NCBI RefSeq assembly: GCF_023702635.1
Contig: NZ_CP098455.1
Location: 1,736,001-1,800,000, forward strand
Direction: 5' to 3'
From: Spongiibacter taiwanensis
GTDB lineage: Bacteria; Pseudomonadota; Gammaproteobacteria; Pseudomonadales; Spongiibacteraceae
DNA length: 64,000 bases
Part shown: positions 17,751-27,634 of the stretch, in pieces
Position numbering within the stretch: position 1 is the first letter of the stretch
Layout: the number at the start of each line of letters is the position of its first letter
The notes under the pieces: generated by a model
Told to the model about the DNA's origin: nothing
The model's database searches: none
Seen by the model: only the letters and a program-made list of their open reading frames with translations
Position numbers and translations under genes: made by a program

Positions 17751-19319
17751 ATGACTGACTCTCAAGCCCAATCCCCCGCGAAAAAACCCGTTGTGCTCAT
17801 CATTCTGGATGGCTTTGGCTATCGGGAAGCGCCAGAGGATAACGCGATTTTCCACGCCGCCACCCCAACCTGGGACGCGCTGTGGCAGTCGGCGCCCCGC
17901 ACCCTGATTTCAGGTTCCGGGCTGGACGTGGGCCTGCCCGACGGGCAAATGGGCAATTCGGAAGTGGGCCACATGAGCCTCGGTGCCGGCCGCATCATCT
18001 ATCAGAGCATTACCCGGATCGACAAAGAAATTGCCGACGGCGATTTCTTCAACAACGCCGCCTACACCGACGCCGTTGATCAGGCGGTGGCCTCAGACAA
18101 AGCGGTACACATTCTTGGCCTGCTATCACCCGGCGGAGTTCATAGCCACGAAGACCACATGGTGGCAATGATCGAACTTGCCGCCAAACGCGGCGCAAAG
18201 AAGGTGTATCTGCACGCCTTCCTGGATGGTCGCGATACGCCGCCGCGCAGCGCCAAAGCCTCACTGGAAAAAGTCGATGCCAAGTTTGCCGAGCTCGACT
18301 GTGGCCGCCTGGCCTCCATGGTGGGCCGATACTATGCCATGGACCGGGATAACCGCTGGGACCGGGTACAAAAAGCCTACAATCTGCTGCGCAACGGCGC
18401 CGCTGAGTACCGTTTCGACAATGCCAGCGCTGCCCTCGATGCCGCTTATGGCAGGGACGAAAATGACGAGTTTGTCAGCGCAACCGTGATCGCCGCTGAA
18501 GGCCAGGAGGCCGCCACCATCAGCGATGGCGACGCCGTCATCTTCATGAACTTCCGCGCCGATCGCGCCCGCGAAATTACCAGAGCCTTCGTCGACAAGG
18601 ACTTCGACGGCTTTGACAGAGGCCCACGCCCCGCCCTGTCCAGCTACGTGATGACCACCCAATACGCCGATGACATCGATGCCCTGGTGGCCTATCAGCC
18701 AGACAACATCAGCAACAGTTATGGCGAGCTGATGGAAAAAGCCGGTAAAACCCAGCTGCGCATTGCCGAAACGGAAAAGTATGCCCACGTGACCTTCTTC
18801 TTTAGCGGCGGTCGCGAGGCCCTTTACGAAGGCGAAGAGCGCAAGCTGATCCCCTCTCCCGACGTTGCCACCTACGACCTCAAGCCGGAGATGAGTGCTC
18901 CGCAGGTGACCGACGAACTGGTCGCTGCCATCCGCAGCGGCACCTTCGATACCATCATCTGCAATTACGCCAATGGCGACATGGTCGGCCATACCGGGGT
19001 ATTCGATGCGGCAGTAAAGGCGGTCGAAGCGCTGGACGGCTGCCTGAAGCGGGTCACCGAAGCGGTGCTGGAAGTGGGCGGACAATGTTTGATCACCGCC
19101 GATCACGGCAACTGTGAACAGATGCAGGACTACGATGCCGGTCAGGCCCACACCCAACACACCACGGAGCTGGTACCGCTAGTCTATGTGGGTGACCGGA
19201 ACGTCAGCCTCAAGGCCAGCGGCGGCCGCCTGGCGGACATTGCCCCCACCATGCTGGCATTGATGGGACTGCCCCAGCCGCCAGAAATGACCGGCGAAAA
19301 CCTGGTGACCAGCCGCTAA
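17751..19319 (+). CDS. gpmI: 2,3-bisphosphoglycerate-independent phosphoglycerate mutase
   Basis: 522 residues, normal for iPGM. It interconverts 3- and 2-phosphoglycerate using two Mn ions. The alkaline-phosphatase-like domain begins [12 protein letters not shown] with metal-binding Asp20; the phosphoserine nucleophile is Ser70 in [17 protein letters not shown]-terminal metal ligands lie in [12 protein letters not shown] and [11 protein letters not shown]. The ATG at 17751 has no good Shine-Dalgarno sequence. The order gpmI-envC-ctpA seen here is common in Gammaproteobacteria. Confidence 0.98.
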   Translation: MTDSQAQSPAKKPVVLIILDGFGYREAPEDNAIFHAATPTWDALWQSAPRTLISGSGLDVGLPDGQMGNSEVGHMSLGAGRIIYQSITRIDKEIADGDFFNNAAYTDAVDQAVASDKAVHILGLLSPGGVHSHEDHMVAMIELAAKRGAKKVYLHAFLDGRDTPPRSAKASLEKVDAKFAELDCGRLASMVGRYYAMDRDNRWDRVQKAYNLLRNGAAEYRFDNASAALDAAYGRDENDEFVSATVIAAEGQEAATISDGDAVIFMNFRADRAREITRAFVDKDFDGFDRGPRPALSSYVMTTQYADDIDALVAYQPDNISNSYGELMEKAGKTQLRIAETEKYAHVTFFFSGGREALYEGEERKLIPSPDVATYDLKPEMSAPQVTDELVAAIRSGTFDTIICNYANGDMVGHTGVFDAAVKAVEALDGCLKRVTEAVLEVGGQCLITADHGNCEQMQDYDAGQAHTQHTTELVPLVYVGDRNVSLKASGGRLADIAPTMLALMGLPQPPEMTGENLVTSR

Positions 19320-19358
19320 CGCCGCCCCGACCATTACACCAGAAGGAGCGCAGGTATT

Positions 19359-20501
19359 TTGCGCCAACCCGCTTTGCTTGCTCTGTTCGTCTGCAGCGTG
19401 CTGGCCAGCCCGGCAGGCCGGGCCGACGACACCAAAACACGCCAGCAAATCGATGCGCTGAATACCAAAATCTCCCAGCTCAAGGACGATATCAAAGACA
19501 CTCAGGGAGACCGAAGTCGCGCCGCTAAAAAGCTGCAGCACATTGAGACAGAAATCGGCACCCTGGCCGCAACGCTGCGCAAAACGGAGCAGCAACTGGC
19601 GCAACAAGAGCGCAAGCTGCAGACCTTGCGCAGCCGGCAGACAGAATTACAGGCTCAGCAACAACGCCAGAAAAATCGCATTGCCGAGCAGGTTCGCGAA
19701 GCCTATACGCTGAACCAGGAAACACCGCTGAAGATGCTGCTCAATCAACAAAGCCCCGACACGCTCACCCGCAACCTCACCTACTACGAATATTTCAATC
19801 AGGCTAGAGGCGAAAAGCTGGCCCAATACCGTGACACCCTGCAAGAACTCGAGTCGCTGGTGCCCGCAATTGTGAGCGAGCAGGACGCGCTGCTGGAAAC
19901 CCGCGAAACCCTTGAACAGCAGCGCAACGCAATGGCGAAGCAGCAGCGCGAGCGCAAAGAGCAGATCGCCAAACTGGATAAGGAACTGAGCCGTCAGCAG
20001 GGTTCATTAAAGTCCATGGCCGACGAGCGCAAAGCCCTGGAGCAAGTGCTGCAGCGGCTCGATGAAGATATCAATGTGGCCGATATTGCCATTCCTGCCA
20101 GTAACGAACCCTTTGCCAAAATGCGCGGCAAACTGCGCTGGCCAGTTCCCGGCAAACACCTGAACCGCTACGGCGCCTCTCGCCAGGGCAGCGCCGTCAC
20201 TTGGCAGGGCGTACAGATTGCCGGCCGGGAAGGCGAGGCAGTCAGGGCCATTCACAACGGCCGCGTGGTGTTTGCCGACTGGTTGCGCGGCACCGGCCTG
20301 CTGATCATTCTCGACCACGGCGGCGGTTACCTCAGTCTTTACGGCCACAACCAAAGCCTGCTCCGCCAGGAGGGCGACTGGGTCAAGGGTGGCGATGCCA
20401 TTGCCACCCTCGGCAATAGCGGCGGCAAACGCCAGGCAGGTCTCTATTTTGAAATTCGCCAGAAAGGACGGCCGATTAACCCCAGCCCCTGGTGTCGATA
20501 A
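19359..20501 (+). CDS. envC: Murein hydrolase activator EnvC
   Basis: 380-residue periplasmic protein. A signal peptide (to about residue 22, ASPAGRA/D) precedes a long coiled coil (about 25-245, heptad-rich with many Gln/Lys/Glu), then a LytM/M23 domain (about 265-380). The LytM domain is of the degenerate EnvC type, so it activates amidases AmiA/AmiB at the division septum rather than cutting peptidoglycan itself (known of the family). Translation starts at TTG 19359 behind AGGAGCGCAGG; no ATG is available near the signal peptide. It lies 40 bases after gpmI. Confidence 0.93.
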   Translation: MRQPALLALFVCSVLASPAGRADDTKTRQQIDALNTKISQLKDDIKDTQGDRSRAAKKLQHIETEIGTLAATLRKTEQQLAQQERKLQTLRSRQTELQAQQQRQKNRIAEQVREAYTLNQETPLKMLLNQQSPDTLTRNLTYYEYFNQARGEKLAQYRDTLQELESLVPAIVSEQDALLETRETLEQQRNAMAKQQRERKEQIAKLDKELSRQQGSLKSMADERKALEQVLQRLDEDINVADIAIPASNEPFAKMRGKLRWPVPGKHLNRYGASRQGSAVTWQGVQIAGREGEAVRAIHNGRVVFADWLRGTGLLIILDHGGGYLSLYGHNQSLLRQEGDWVKGGDAIATLGNSGGKRQAGLYFEIRQKGRPINPSPWCR

Positions 20502-20600
20502 GCGGTGCTGATAAGCGACTTGAAGCGCTTGCCTGCGGCGGCATTCCTAGCCAAAGCGAGCTACAATGACGGCTATTTTTTCAATATCGGGAACATATTC

Positions 20601-21956
20601 ATGCGGGAATCTCGTCACATAGGCCTCCTTGCAGCCGCCATTTTCAGCTTGGCACTGCCACTGACCGCCCTTGCCCAGGACGAAAGCCCCACAGAGGCCA
20701 ACGAACAGCAGCAGGTATCTGAGGGCAGGCTCCCACTGCAGTCCCTGCGTAATTTCGCGGATGTGTTTAACCAGATTCGCCAAAGCTATGTGGAAGAGGT
20801 GGACGACGAGACCCTGCTGGAAAATGCCATTCGCGGCATGCTCAGTGGCTTGGACCCCCACTCGGATTACCTGGACGAAGAATCCTTTGCCGACCTGCAA
20901 AGCCATACCACCGGCGAGTTTGGTGGCCTGGGTATTGAGGTTGGTCAGGAGAATGGCTTTGTCAAAGTGGTCGCTCCGATCGATGACACCCCCGCCCAAA
21001 AGGCCGGCATCCAGCCTGGAGACCTGATCATTCAAATCGATAACAAGCCGGTAAAAGGCTTGAGCCTGCAGGAAGCGGTCACCCTGATGCGCGGCCCCAA
21101 AGGCAGCAAGGTCACCCTGACCATTCTGCGCAGCGGCACGAATGCGCCCTTTGAAGTGGAATTGAAGCGCGACATTATTACCGTCGCCAGCGTCCGCAGC
21201 GAGCTGCTCGAGCCCGGCTACGGCTATATCCGCATCTCCCAATTCCAGAACCGCACGGGCACCGACCTGCGTAAAGAGCTGGCCAAACTGAAAGCGCGCG
21301 CGGAACCGCTGGAAGGCCTGGTGCTGGATCTGCGCAACAACCCCGGCGGCTTGCTGCAAGCCTCCGTCCAGGTGGTCGACCTGTTTATGGACGAAGGGCT
21401 GATTGTTTACACAGAAGGTCGGCTGCCGAATGCCTATAGCCGTTTTATGGCAGGCCAACGCGAGCCCGCTGACACCACGCCGATGGTGGTTCTTATTAAC
21501 GGCGGCTCCGCGTCCGCATCCGAAATTGTCGCCGGCGCGCTACAAGATCACCGCCGCGCAGTCATTATGGGTACCCAAAGTTTCGGCAAGGGCTCAGTAC
21601 AAACCGTATTACCACTATCTGAAAACAGCGCGATCAAGCTGACCACCGCCCGTTACTACACCCCGAGCGGACGCTCCATCCAAGCCCAGGGTATTGTCCC
21701 TGACATTTATGTCGAGCGCGCAAAAGTCGAAACCCTGCAAGCAGGCAAGCAGGTCACCGAGGCCGATCTGGCCGGGCATTTGGGCAGGGACGATGGTGAA
21801 GAGAGTAGCGGGGTCACCCGCTTTGCAAAAGAGCGCAGCAACAGCCTGGCCGCAGAAGACAACCAGCTTTATGAAGCACTGAATCTCTTGAAAGGGCTTC
21901 ACTTTATGAACAAAGCCAAGGCGGCTCTTCAAGACGCGCCTATGGCCGCAGAGTAA
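20601..21956 (+). CDS. Carboxyl-terminal processing protease (S41 family, CtpA type)
   Basis: 451 residues. A signal peptide (RHIGLLAAAIFSLALPLTALA) is followed by a tail-recognition region, a PDZ domain (about 95-180, with GGLGIEVGQENGFVKV), and the S41 catalytic core. The catalytic serine lies in GGSASASEIVAG and the lysine in SFGKGSVQTV, giving the Ser-Lys dyad. It degrades or trims periplasmic proteins, with peptidoglycan hydrolases among the targets of relatives. I chose the ATG at 20601, which directly precedes the signal peptide; the longer frame from 20505 adds an atypical extension. It follows envC and likely belongs to its operon. Confidence 0.93.
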   Translation: MRESRHIGLLAAAIFSLALPLTALAQDESPTEANEQQQVSEGRLPLQSLRNFADVFNQIRQSYVEEVDDETLLENAIRGMLSGLDPHSDYLDEESFADLQSHTTGEFGGLGIEVGQENGFVKVVAPIDDTPAQKAGIQPGDLIIQIDNKPVKGLSLQEAVTLMRGPKGSKVTLTILRSGTNAPFEVELKRDIITVASVRSELLEPGYGYIRISQFQNRTGTDLRKELAKLKARAEPLEGLVLDLRNNPGGLLQASVQVVDLFMDEGLIVYTEGRLPNAYSRFMAGQREPADTTPMVVLINGGSASASEIVAGALQDHRRAVIMGTQSFGKGSVQTVLPLSENSAIKLTTARYYTPSGRSIQAQGIVPDIYVERAKVETLQAGKQVTEADLAGHLGRDDGEESSGVTRFAKERSNSLAAEDNQLYEALNLLKGLHFMNKAKAALQDAPMAAE

Positions 21957-21963
21957 GTTCAGC

Positions 21964-21983
21964 GCGAGGGCCACTGCCCTCGC
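21964..21983. terminator. Hairpin between convergent ctpA-type gene and hisF
   Basis: GCGAGGGC-CACT-GCCCTCGC, a perfect 8-bp stem with a 4-base loop, in the 33-base gap between two convergent genes. No T-run follows on either strand, so it may act as a bidirectional 3' end structure. Confidence 0.55.
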
Positions 21984-21989
21984 AGCCAC

Positions 21990-22766
21990 TCAAAGACGGA
22001 CTTCAATGCCCCGCTCGGCCATATAGGCTTTGGCCTGGGGCACGCTGTATTCAGCAAAATGGAAGATGCTGGCAGCCAACACCGCGTCAGCTTTACCCTC
22101 GAGGATACCATCCACCAGGTGGTCCAGGTTACCGACCCCGCCTGAGGCAATAACGGGCACGGATACCGCCTCGGCAATTGCCCGGGTCAAGGCCAGGTCA
22201 TAGCCTTTCTTGGTGCCGTCGCCATCCATGCTGGTCAACAGCACCTCGCCAGCACCGTTAGCCACCATTTTTACCGCCCATTCCACCGCGTTAATGCCGG
22301 TGGGCTTGCGGCCGCCGTGGGTGAAAATCTCCCACCGAGGGCTGCCATCCGGGTTGTCATCCACACGCTTGGCGTCAATGGCAATCACAATACACTGGGA
22401 ACCAAAGCGTTCAGCGGCTTCTCTGACAAAGTCCGGGTTGGTAATCGCCGCCGAGTTGATGGCGACCTTGTCAGCACCGGCGTTCAGCATGGTGCGGATA
22501 TCCTTGATCTCGCGAATGCCGCCGCCAACGGTCAAGGGAATAAACACCTCAGCAGCGATCTGCTCAACGGTGTGAACGGTGGTCTCTCGCCCCTCATAGG
22601 TCGCGGTAATGTCGAGAAAGGTAATTTCGTCAGCGCCCTGCTCGTTGTAACGCTTGGCCACCTCAACCGGGTCACCCGCATCGCGGATACCAACAAAATT
22701 AACGCCTTTGACTACTCGCCCCTTGTCTACATCCAGGCAGGGGATAATTCGTTTGGCCAAACCCAT
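21990..22766 (-). CDS. hisF: Imidazole glycerol phosphate synthase, cyclase subunit HisF
   Basis: 258-residue (beta/alpha)8 barrel that uses ammonia delivered by HisH to convert PRFAR to IGP and AICAR. The start [21 protein letters not shown] is classic, with catalytic Asp12 in the CLDVD segment and the second aspartate in [13 protein letters not shown]. Phosphate-binding loops GGGIREI and ASGGVGN are present. It is last in the minus-strand run hisB-hisH-hisA-hisF. Confidence 0.98.
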   Translation of the reverse strand: MGLAKRIIPCLDVDKGRVVKGVNFVGIRDAGDPVEVAKRYNEQGADEITFLDITATYEGRETTVHTVEQIAAEVFIPLTVGGGIREIKDIRTMLNAGADKVAINSAAITNPDFVREAAERFGSQCIVIAIDAKRVDDNPDGSPRWEIFTHGGRKPTGINAVEWAVKMVANGAGEVLLTSMDGDGTKKGYDLALTRAIAEAVSVPVIASGGVGNLDHLVDGILEGKADAVLAASIFHFAEYSVPQAKAYMAERGIEVRL

Positions 22767-22787
22767 TTGTGCTGCTCCCCCGCTGCC

Positions 22788-23522
22788 TCAGAGAGCGCCA
22801 TCGCAGAAAGCCTGAGCTTCCTGCAGATCGAGCTCACCCTCATAGATGGCGCGGCCGGTGATGGCGCCCAAAATCCCTGCCTCTGCCACAGCTTTTAAGC
22901 CGCGAATATCGTCCATATTAGTTACCCCACCGGAGGCAATTACCTTCAAACCGCTGGCCTGGGCCATGGCCACGGTGGCCTCGATATTCACCCCTTGCAT
23001 CATGCCGTCACGACTAATGTCGGTGTAAACAATCGAGCTAACGCCATCCTGCTCAAATCGCTTGGCCAGTTCAGTGGCCTGAATGGAGGAAACCTCTGCC
23101 CAGCCGTCAGTGGCCACCAGACCATTTTTGGCATCGAGCCCGACAATCACTGCACCGGGAAATTCGCGGCACGCCTCGGTGACAAACTCAGGCTCTTTAA
23201 CGGCTTTGGTGCCGATGATGACGTAATTCACGCCAGCTTCGAGATATTGCTCGATGGTTTTCAGGCTGCGGATACCGCCACCAATTTGAATAGGCAGCTC
23301 CGGGTAGGCCTTGGCAATCGCCATCACCGCCTCGCCGTTAACAGGTTTGCCGTCAAACGCACCGTTCAGATCAACCAAATGCAGGCGGCGGGCGCCCTGG
23401 GCTACCCAGCGGGCAGCCATTTCGACAGGATCACTGCCATACACGGTGGCATCGTCCATTTCGCCCTGGCGCAGACGCACACAGGCGCCGTCCTTAAGGT
23501 CAATCGCGGGAATAATCAACAT
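22788..23522 (-). CDS. hisA: ProFAR isomerase HisA
   Basis: 244-residue barrel enzyme that isomerises ProFAR to PRFAR in histidine synthesis. It begins [17 protein letters not shown] with the catalytic Asp8 and has the second catalytic aspartate in [13 protein letters not shown]. The phosphate loops QIGGGIRS and ASGGVTN are present. 21 bases upstream of hisF, 22 bases downstream of hisH. Confidence 0.98.
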   Translation of the reverse strand: MLIIPAIDLKDGACVRLRQGEMDDATVYGSDPVEMAARWVAQGARRLHLVDLNGAFDGKPVNGEAVMAIAKAYPELPIQIGGGIRSLKTIEQYLEAGVNYVIIGTKAVKEPEFVTEACREFPGAVIVGLDAKNGLVATDGWAEVSSIQATELAKRFEQDGVSSIVYTDISRDGMMQGVNIEATVAMAQASGLKVIASGGVTNMDDIRGLKAVAEAGILGAITGRAIYEGELDLQEAQAFCDGAL

Positions 23523-23544
23523 AATGAAAACCTAATCTGAAAAC

Positions 23545-24213
23545 TTACTCGGATACCGGGAAAAACGCCTGGGGCCGATCCCAGTCGAGAAAATTGCGTA
23601 GTAATTGCAGGCCGTGGTCGCCACTTTTCTCCGGGTGAAATTGCACGGCAAACACGTTGTCGCAGCTCAGCGCGGCATGGAACTGCAAGCCGTATTCACA
23701 GGTAGCCGCGACAAACTCCGGCGCATCAATATAGTAGCTGTGAACAAAGTAGAAGCGCCCGTCGTTGGCGATGTTCTTCCATAGGGGGTGGGCGGCATCC
23801 AGCTGATGCACATTGTTCCAGCCCATATGGGGGACTTTCAGCCGTTCACCCTGGCTATCCACCAAGTGCTTGCCAAAGAACTTCACCGCGCCAGGCAAAA
23901 TGTCCAGACACTCAACACCGCCATTTTCTTCGCTGGATTCCATCATCGCCTGCATTCCCACGCAGATACCCAGCAGGGGCTTTTGCGCTGCCACTTCCTG
24001 AATCACTTCGTCCAGGTCGCGCGCCTTGATTTCCGCCATGCAATCGCGGATGGCCCCCACACCGGGGAAGATCACCCGGTCGGCACCCAGAATAGTGTCT
24101 GGGCAGTCGGTGACCATCACCTTGACGCCATCACCGACCTTTTCCAGGGCACTGGCCACGGAGTGAAGGTTGCCCATACCGTAATCGATAACGGCAACAG
24201 ATGCTTTTGCCAT
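23545..24213 (-). CDS. hisH: Imidazole glycerol phosphate synthase, glutaminase subunit HisH
   Basis: 222-residue class I glutamine amidotransferase that hydrolyses glutamine and channels ammonia to HisF. The nucleophile is Cys84 in LLGICVGMQ; His and Glu of the triad are in VQFHPEKSG near the C-terminus. The N-terminus [14 protein letters not shown] is typical. It lies between hisB and hisA. Confidence 0.98.
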   Translation of the reverse strand: MAKASVAVIDYGMGNLHSVASALEKVGDGVKVMVTDCPDTILGADRVIFPGVGAIRDCMAEIKARDLDEVIQEVAAQKPLLGICVGMQAMMESSEENGGVECLDILPGAVKFFGKHLVDSQGERLKVPHMGWNNVHQLDAAHPLWKNIANDGRFYFVHSYYIDAPEFVAATCEYGLQFHAALSCDNVFAVQFHPEKSGDHGLQLLRNFLDWDRPQAFFPVSE

Positions 24214-24221
24214 TCGAACCT

Positions 24222-24815
24222 CTACAGACAGCCTTTGGTGGAGGGCATGATGCCCGCCATACGCTCATCCACCGTCAGCGCCATTCGCAGCGCCCGGCCA
24301 AACGCCTTGAACACGGTTTCAGCCTGGTGGTGAGTATTCACCCCGCGCAAATTATCGATGTGCAGCGTGGCCTTGGCGTGATTGACAAAGCCGTGAAAGA
24401 ACTCAGAGAACAAATCGACATCAAAACCACCCACGCTGGCGCGAGTGTAGGGCACGTGATACTCAAGGCCGGGGCGGCCTGAGAAGTCGATTACCACCCG
24501 TGACAATGCCTCGTCCAGCGGCACATAGGCGTGGCCGTAGCGAGCAATACCTTTTTTGTCGCCCACCGCCTCGGCAAAGGCCTGGCCGAGGGTGATGCCA
24601 ATATCTTCAACGGTGTGGTGGTCGTCGATGTGCAAATCGCCAACCGCGTTGATATCCAGATCGATCATGCCGTGGCGGGCAATTTGATCCATCATGTGAT
24701 CAAGAAAGGGAATACCGGTCTCAAACTGGGACTTGCCGGTGCCATCAAGATTGACGCTTACCGTAATCTGGGTTTCGAGGGTGTTGCGACTGACCGTCGC
24801 CTTGCGCTCGTTCAT
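24222..24815 (-). CDS. hisB: Imidazoleglycerol-phosphate dehydratase HisB (monofunctional)
   Basis: 197-residue Mn-dependent dehydratase of histidine synthesis, the stand-alone form without the phosphatase domain of enteric HisB. Metal-binding motifs [27 protein letters not shown] and the C-terminal [13 protein letters not shown] are present. I chose ATG 24815 ([12 protein letters not shown]), the usual start; the frame stays open for 12 further codons but these are not family-like. It heads the hisBHAF cluster, divergent from panM. Confidence 0.97.
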   Translation of the reverse strand: MNERKATVSRNTLETQITVSVNLDGTGKSQFETGIPFLDHMMDQIARHGMIDLDINAVGDLHIDDHHTVEDIGITLGQAFAEAVGDKKGIARYGHAYVPLDEALSRVVIDFSGRPGLEYHVPYTRASVGGFDVDLFSEFFHGFVNHAKATLHIDNLRGVNTHHQAETVFKAFGRALRMALTVDERMAGIMPSTKGCL

Positions 24816-24895
24816 CGACGCCTCAAGGGGAAATTGCTTACAATAGCGCATTATAAAAAATCCCGACCCGCATTACATCAAGCAGACCAGAAACG

Positions 24896-25291
24896 ATGCC
24901 CGTTTACGCCGAATTCATTCAAGATTGCCAAGATCAGGATCGTCACGACCTGAGCCTACTCTACCCAGAGGACATCTCCGGCCTCCTGCAAAAAGCCCAG
25001 CAGGGCAAACTGCAACTCGTCGCGGGCCGCTTCAACGGTCGCCTGATTGCCGCCCTCACCCTGACACCAATCCACAGCGGCGACTACGAAATGGCCAGGC
25101 TGACTGTGCGGGCGATTACCCGGCGCCGGGGCGCTGCGCGTCAGCTACTGATTCAAACCCTCAAAGCGCTGCCCCCGGAGATCAGCTCGATTTCCGCTAA
25201 CCTGGCCAGCGCCCCGGAGCTCAGTGACCTGTTTGCCGAAATTGGCTTTCACTCTCAGGGCGCCATTTGGCGCTGGCACCGCCCTGCGTGA
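24896..25291 (+). CDS. panM: PanM/PanZ-like acetyl-CoA sensor (GNAT fold)
   Basis: 131-residue GNAT-family protein. Segments [29 protein letters not shown] and [15 protein letters not shown] align with E. coli PanM (DQDRIDL..WPE, AARFNERLLAAV, VREVTRRRGVGQYLL). PanM promotes autocleavage of aspartate decarboxylase PanD and, with CoA, inhibits it, tuning pantothenate synthesis. It is divergent from hisB and overlaps the mutY start. Identification rests on remembered motifs, so another small GNAT role remains possible. Confidence 0.7.
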   Translation: MPVYAEFIQDCQDQDRHDLSLLYPEDISGLLQKAQQGKLQLVAGRFNGRLIAALTLTPIHSGDYEMARLTVRAITRRRGAARQLLIQTLKALPPEISSISANLASAPELSDLFAEIGFHSQGAIWRWHRPA

Positions 25292-26358
25292 AGCCGAGTT
25301 TCAGCGATCGCTTGCTGAGCTGGTTTGACCAGCACGGCCGCAAAGACCTGCCCTGGCAACAAGACATCAACCCCTACCGGGTGTGGGTGTCGGAAATTAT
25401 GCTTCAGCAAACCCAGGTCACCACAGTCATTCCCTATTACGAGCGCTTTATGGCGCGCTTTCCGAATGTCGAGGCACTGGCGGCCGCATCCACCGATGAG
25501 GTGCTGGCACTGTGGACCGGGCTAGGCTATTACGCCCGGGCTCGCAATCTGCACAAGGCCGCCCATGTCATCGCCGCCGAATACCGCGGACGCTTTCCCG
25601 CCACTCTGGACGACATTCAAGCTCTTCCGGGGGTTGGCCGGTCTACCGCCGGTGCCATTTTCAGCATTGCCTGCGGCGGACGCGCCCCCATTCTCGACGG
25701 CAATGTTAAACGGGTGCTGACGCGACACGCCGCCCTGCCCGGCTGGCCCGGCCTCAAGGAAGTGGAAAACTCGCTCTGGGATTTGGCCGAGGAGCTCACC
25801 CCCCACCAACGGGTCGCCGACTACACCCAGGCCATCATGGATTTGGGCGCCACCCTGTGCACCCGCAGCAAACCGAGTTGCGAACACTGCCCCGTTTCGG
25901 CCGACTGCCAGGCTAATGCCCAATCAACGCAGGCAGAATTTCCCGGCAAAAAGCCAAAGAAAGCCATCCCCGAGCGCAGCACCATTATGCTGTTGCTGGA
26001 AAACCCGGATGGGGAAATCCTGCTGGAGCAGCGCCCCAGCCAGGGAATATGGGGAGGTTTGTGGAGCCTGCCAGAGATTACCACCAACGAATCCCTTACC
26101 GACTATCTCAACGAGAAATGGCCCGGCACCCACAACATTCAGCAATGGGCGCCCCTGCGCCACACCTTTAGCCACTTCCACCTCGATATTCATCCGGTGC
26201 ACGTCCGCCTGACGGCCGCCCCCAATGCGGTCATGGAAGGCAGCCAACAGCTTTGGTATAACGGGCATCCGCAACAGAAAATCGGCCTGGCCGCCCCAGT
26301 GAAGAAATTGCTGGGCATCGCATTACAGCCAGACCTGTTAAGGGAAACCGACTCATGA
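25288..26358 (+). CDS. mutY: Adenine DNA glycosylase MutY
   Basis: 356-residue glycosylase that removes adenine opposite 8-oxoguanine. Catalytic Glu36 lies in [12 protein letters not shown], the helix-hairpin-helix is [12 protein letters not shown] (113-124), Asp137 is in ILDGNVKRV, and the [4Fe-4S] ligands are Cys191, Cys198, Cys201 and Cys207 (C-X6-C-X2-C-X5-C). The C-terminal NUDIX-like domain reads 8-oxoG. The GTG at 25288 overlaps the panM stop (GTGA), the likely coupled start; an upstream in-frame TTG at 25267 is less likely. Confidence 0.97.
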   Translation: MKPSFSDRLLSWFDQHGRKDLPWQQDINPYRVWVSEIMLQQTQVTTVIPYYERFMARFPNVEALAAASTDEVLALWTGLGYYARARNLHKAAHVIAAEYRGRFPATLDDIQALPGVGRSTAGAIFSIACGGRAPILDGNVKRVLTRHAALPGWPGLKEVENSLWDLAEELTPHQRVADYTQAIMDLGATLCTRSKPSCEHCPVSADCQANAQSTQAEFPGKKPKKAIPERSTIMLLLENPDGEILLEQRPSQGIWGGLWSLPEITTNESLTDYLNEKWPGTHNIQQWAPLRHTFSHFHLDIHPVHVRLTAAPNAVMEGSQQLWYNGHPQQKIGLAAPVKKLLGIALQPDLLRETDS

Positions 26359-26627
26359 CCCGCACCGTATTCTGCAAAAAATATCAGCAAGACCTGGAAG
26401 GCCTGGACAAGCCCCCCTACCCCGGCGCCAAGGGGCAAGACATCTTCGAAAACGTGTCCAAAAAAGCCTGGACCGAATGGCAGGCCCACCAAACCATGCT
26501 CATCAACGAAAAGCAGCTCAGCATGATGGACCCGGGCGCTCGCAAATTCCTCCAACAGGAAATGGAAAAATTCCTCGCCGGAGAAGACTTTGAGCAAGCC
26601 GAGGGGTACGTTCCCCCCAGCAAATAG
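26355..26627 (+). CDS. yggX: Fe(2+)-trafficking protein YggX
   Basis: 90-residue small protein protecting Fe-S clusters against oxidation and linked to iron trafficking. It begins [18 protein letters not shown] with the conserved Cys7, followed by [18 protein letters not shown]. It overlaps the mutY stop by 4 bases; mutY-yggX is a conserved pair. tRNA-Phe follows 85 bases downstream, the same order as in Pseudomonas. Confidence 0.98.
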   Translation: MTRTVFCKKYQQDLEGLDKPPYPGAKGQDIFENVSKKAWTEWQAHQTMLINEKQLSMMDPGARKFLQQEMEKFLAGEDFEQAEGYVPPSK

Positions 26628-26712
26628 CACTTTGCTTTCAAAGGCTTGACTCGCCGTTTTGGAACAGGTTTAATACGCGCCTCTTGCGCAGCCGATCGGC
26701 TTCGCATCTTGT

Positions 26713-26788
26713 GCCCAGATAGCTCAGTCGGTAGAGCAGTGGATTGAAAATCCTCGTGTCGGTGGTTCGATTCCGCCTCTGGGCACCA
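26713..26788 (+). tRNA. tRNA-Phe (anticodon GAA)
   Basis: A 76-base cloverleaf. The acceptor stem pairs GCCCAGA (26713-26719) with TCTGGGC (26778-26784). The D-arm is GCTCAGTCGGTAGAGC, the anticodon GAA is at 26746-26748, the T-arm contains GGTTCGATTCC, and CCA is encoded at 26786-26788. Its 3' end is the integration site of the adjacent island. Confidence 0.98.
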
Positions 26789-26790
26789 CT
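26770..26790 (+). repeat. attL-like end: 3' end of tRNA-Phe, copy 1 of 21-bp direct repeat
   Basis: ATTCCGCCTCTGGGCACCAC followed by T. The same 21 bases occur at 41286-41306. It covers the T-arm and acceptor 3' half of tRNA-Phe plus CCA and two further bases, the usual core for tyrosine-recombinase integration into tRNA genes. Confidence 0.93.
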
Positions 26791-26918
26791 AATCAAAAAG
26801 CACCTTAAAATCAAGAAGATATGTGATAGCTGCCAGCAAATGTGTAGCACTGAATTGCATAAAATGTGTGGCAATTTCTGCTAAATTTTAGCCCCGCAAT
26901 TTTGCCATAAACACCCCG

Positions 26919-27473
26919 CTAAATCCTTATTTCAAACTCACTGTAAGCGGCTTGAGTATCAGCATCTGTCAGCCCGATATACCTCATGGTTACTGCCGGA
27001 TGAGAGTGATTTAAGACCTTGCAAACTCGCTCGATACTGGCGCCTTGGGAATGCATCACCCAGCCCAAAGTCTTGCGCATGCTGTGGGTGCCCAACTGAA
27101 TATCGAGAATCTCACCTACCTCAGCGAAGGCCTTTGAAACTGCCGAGCGGCTGAGAGGTTTATTCCTTGCCCGGTTACTGTCGACCTGAAAAAGGTAGAT
27201 GTGATCAGGGTTGGCGACAATCCGTTTGTTAACAATTGCCTTGGCAGTATCGTTGAGGGTGATTTTTCTCAACTTTCCAGTCTTCCCCTCCTGCAACTCC
27301 AACATTCCAGATTTGGCCTGCTCCATCGTCAGCGGCAAAAGGTCAGATATGCGCAGAGCAACATTGACTCCAAACACCCATAAATCGGAATAAATTTCGC
27401 CACGATGCTTTTTGAGCAGGCGAGCAACATCGCGTACCTCATCCAGGGTCTTCACTGCATCAACTGCCGCCAT
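26919..27473 (-). CDS. Small tyrosine recombinase (catalytic domain only)
   Basis: 184 residues consisting only of the catalytic domain of tyrosine recombinases; no core-binding domain. Visible catalytic residues: Arg41 in ALRISDLL, Lys64 or Lys67 in EGKTGK, His130-x-x-Arg133 in GTHSMRKT, His156 in LNHSHPAV and the nucleophile Tyr165 in MRYIG. All are present, so it may be active. I chose ATG 27473, preceded by AGAGGA; an upstream TTG at 27494 is in frame. It lies 128 bases from the tRNA end of the island and could serve as integrase or excision partner of the larger recombinase at the other end. Confidence 0.85.
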   Translation of the reverse strand: MAAVDAVKTLDEVRDVARLLKKHRGEIYSDLWVFGVNVALRISDLLPLTMEQAKSGMLELQEGKTGKLRKITLNDTAKAIVNKRIVANPDHIYLFQVDSNRARNKPLSRSAVSKAFAEVGEILDIQLGTHSMRKTLGWVMHSQGASIERVCKVLNHSHPAVTMRYIGLTDADTQAAYSEFEIRI

Positions 27474-27561
27474 ATCTATTCCTCTTTTTATCAATTAAAT
27501 TAATAAAATGTGGATTAAATTGTAGCAGGTATCGTCACAGCCAACAATTACGGGCGATTTC

Positions 27562-27590
27562 TATTCCACAAAACTATATTTTGCGGAATA
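27562..27590. repeat. 29-base imperfect inverted repeat upstream of the small recombinase
   Basis: Arms TATTCCACAAAA (27562-27573) and TTTTGCGGAATA (27579-27590) match at 11 of 12 positions around a CTATA loop. It lies 88 bases upstream of the recombinase start and just beyond the end of the membrane-protein gene. It could be an operator, an accessory recombinase site or a 3' hairpin for the minus-strand operon. Confidence 0.6.
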
Positions 27591-27634
27591 GGCATTAAAT
27601 TTCACAGAGAATTAGTGGAGAGGAAGCATGAGGT

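Noticed and set aside
18261-19160. Long minus-strand open frame inside gpmI
   Set aside because: Shadow of a complete gpmI with catalytic residues in place.
20547-21458. Long minus-strand open frame opposite the S41 protease
   Set aside because: Antisense to the signal peptide, PDZ and catalytic region of a complete protease gene.
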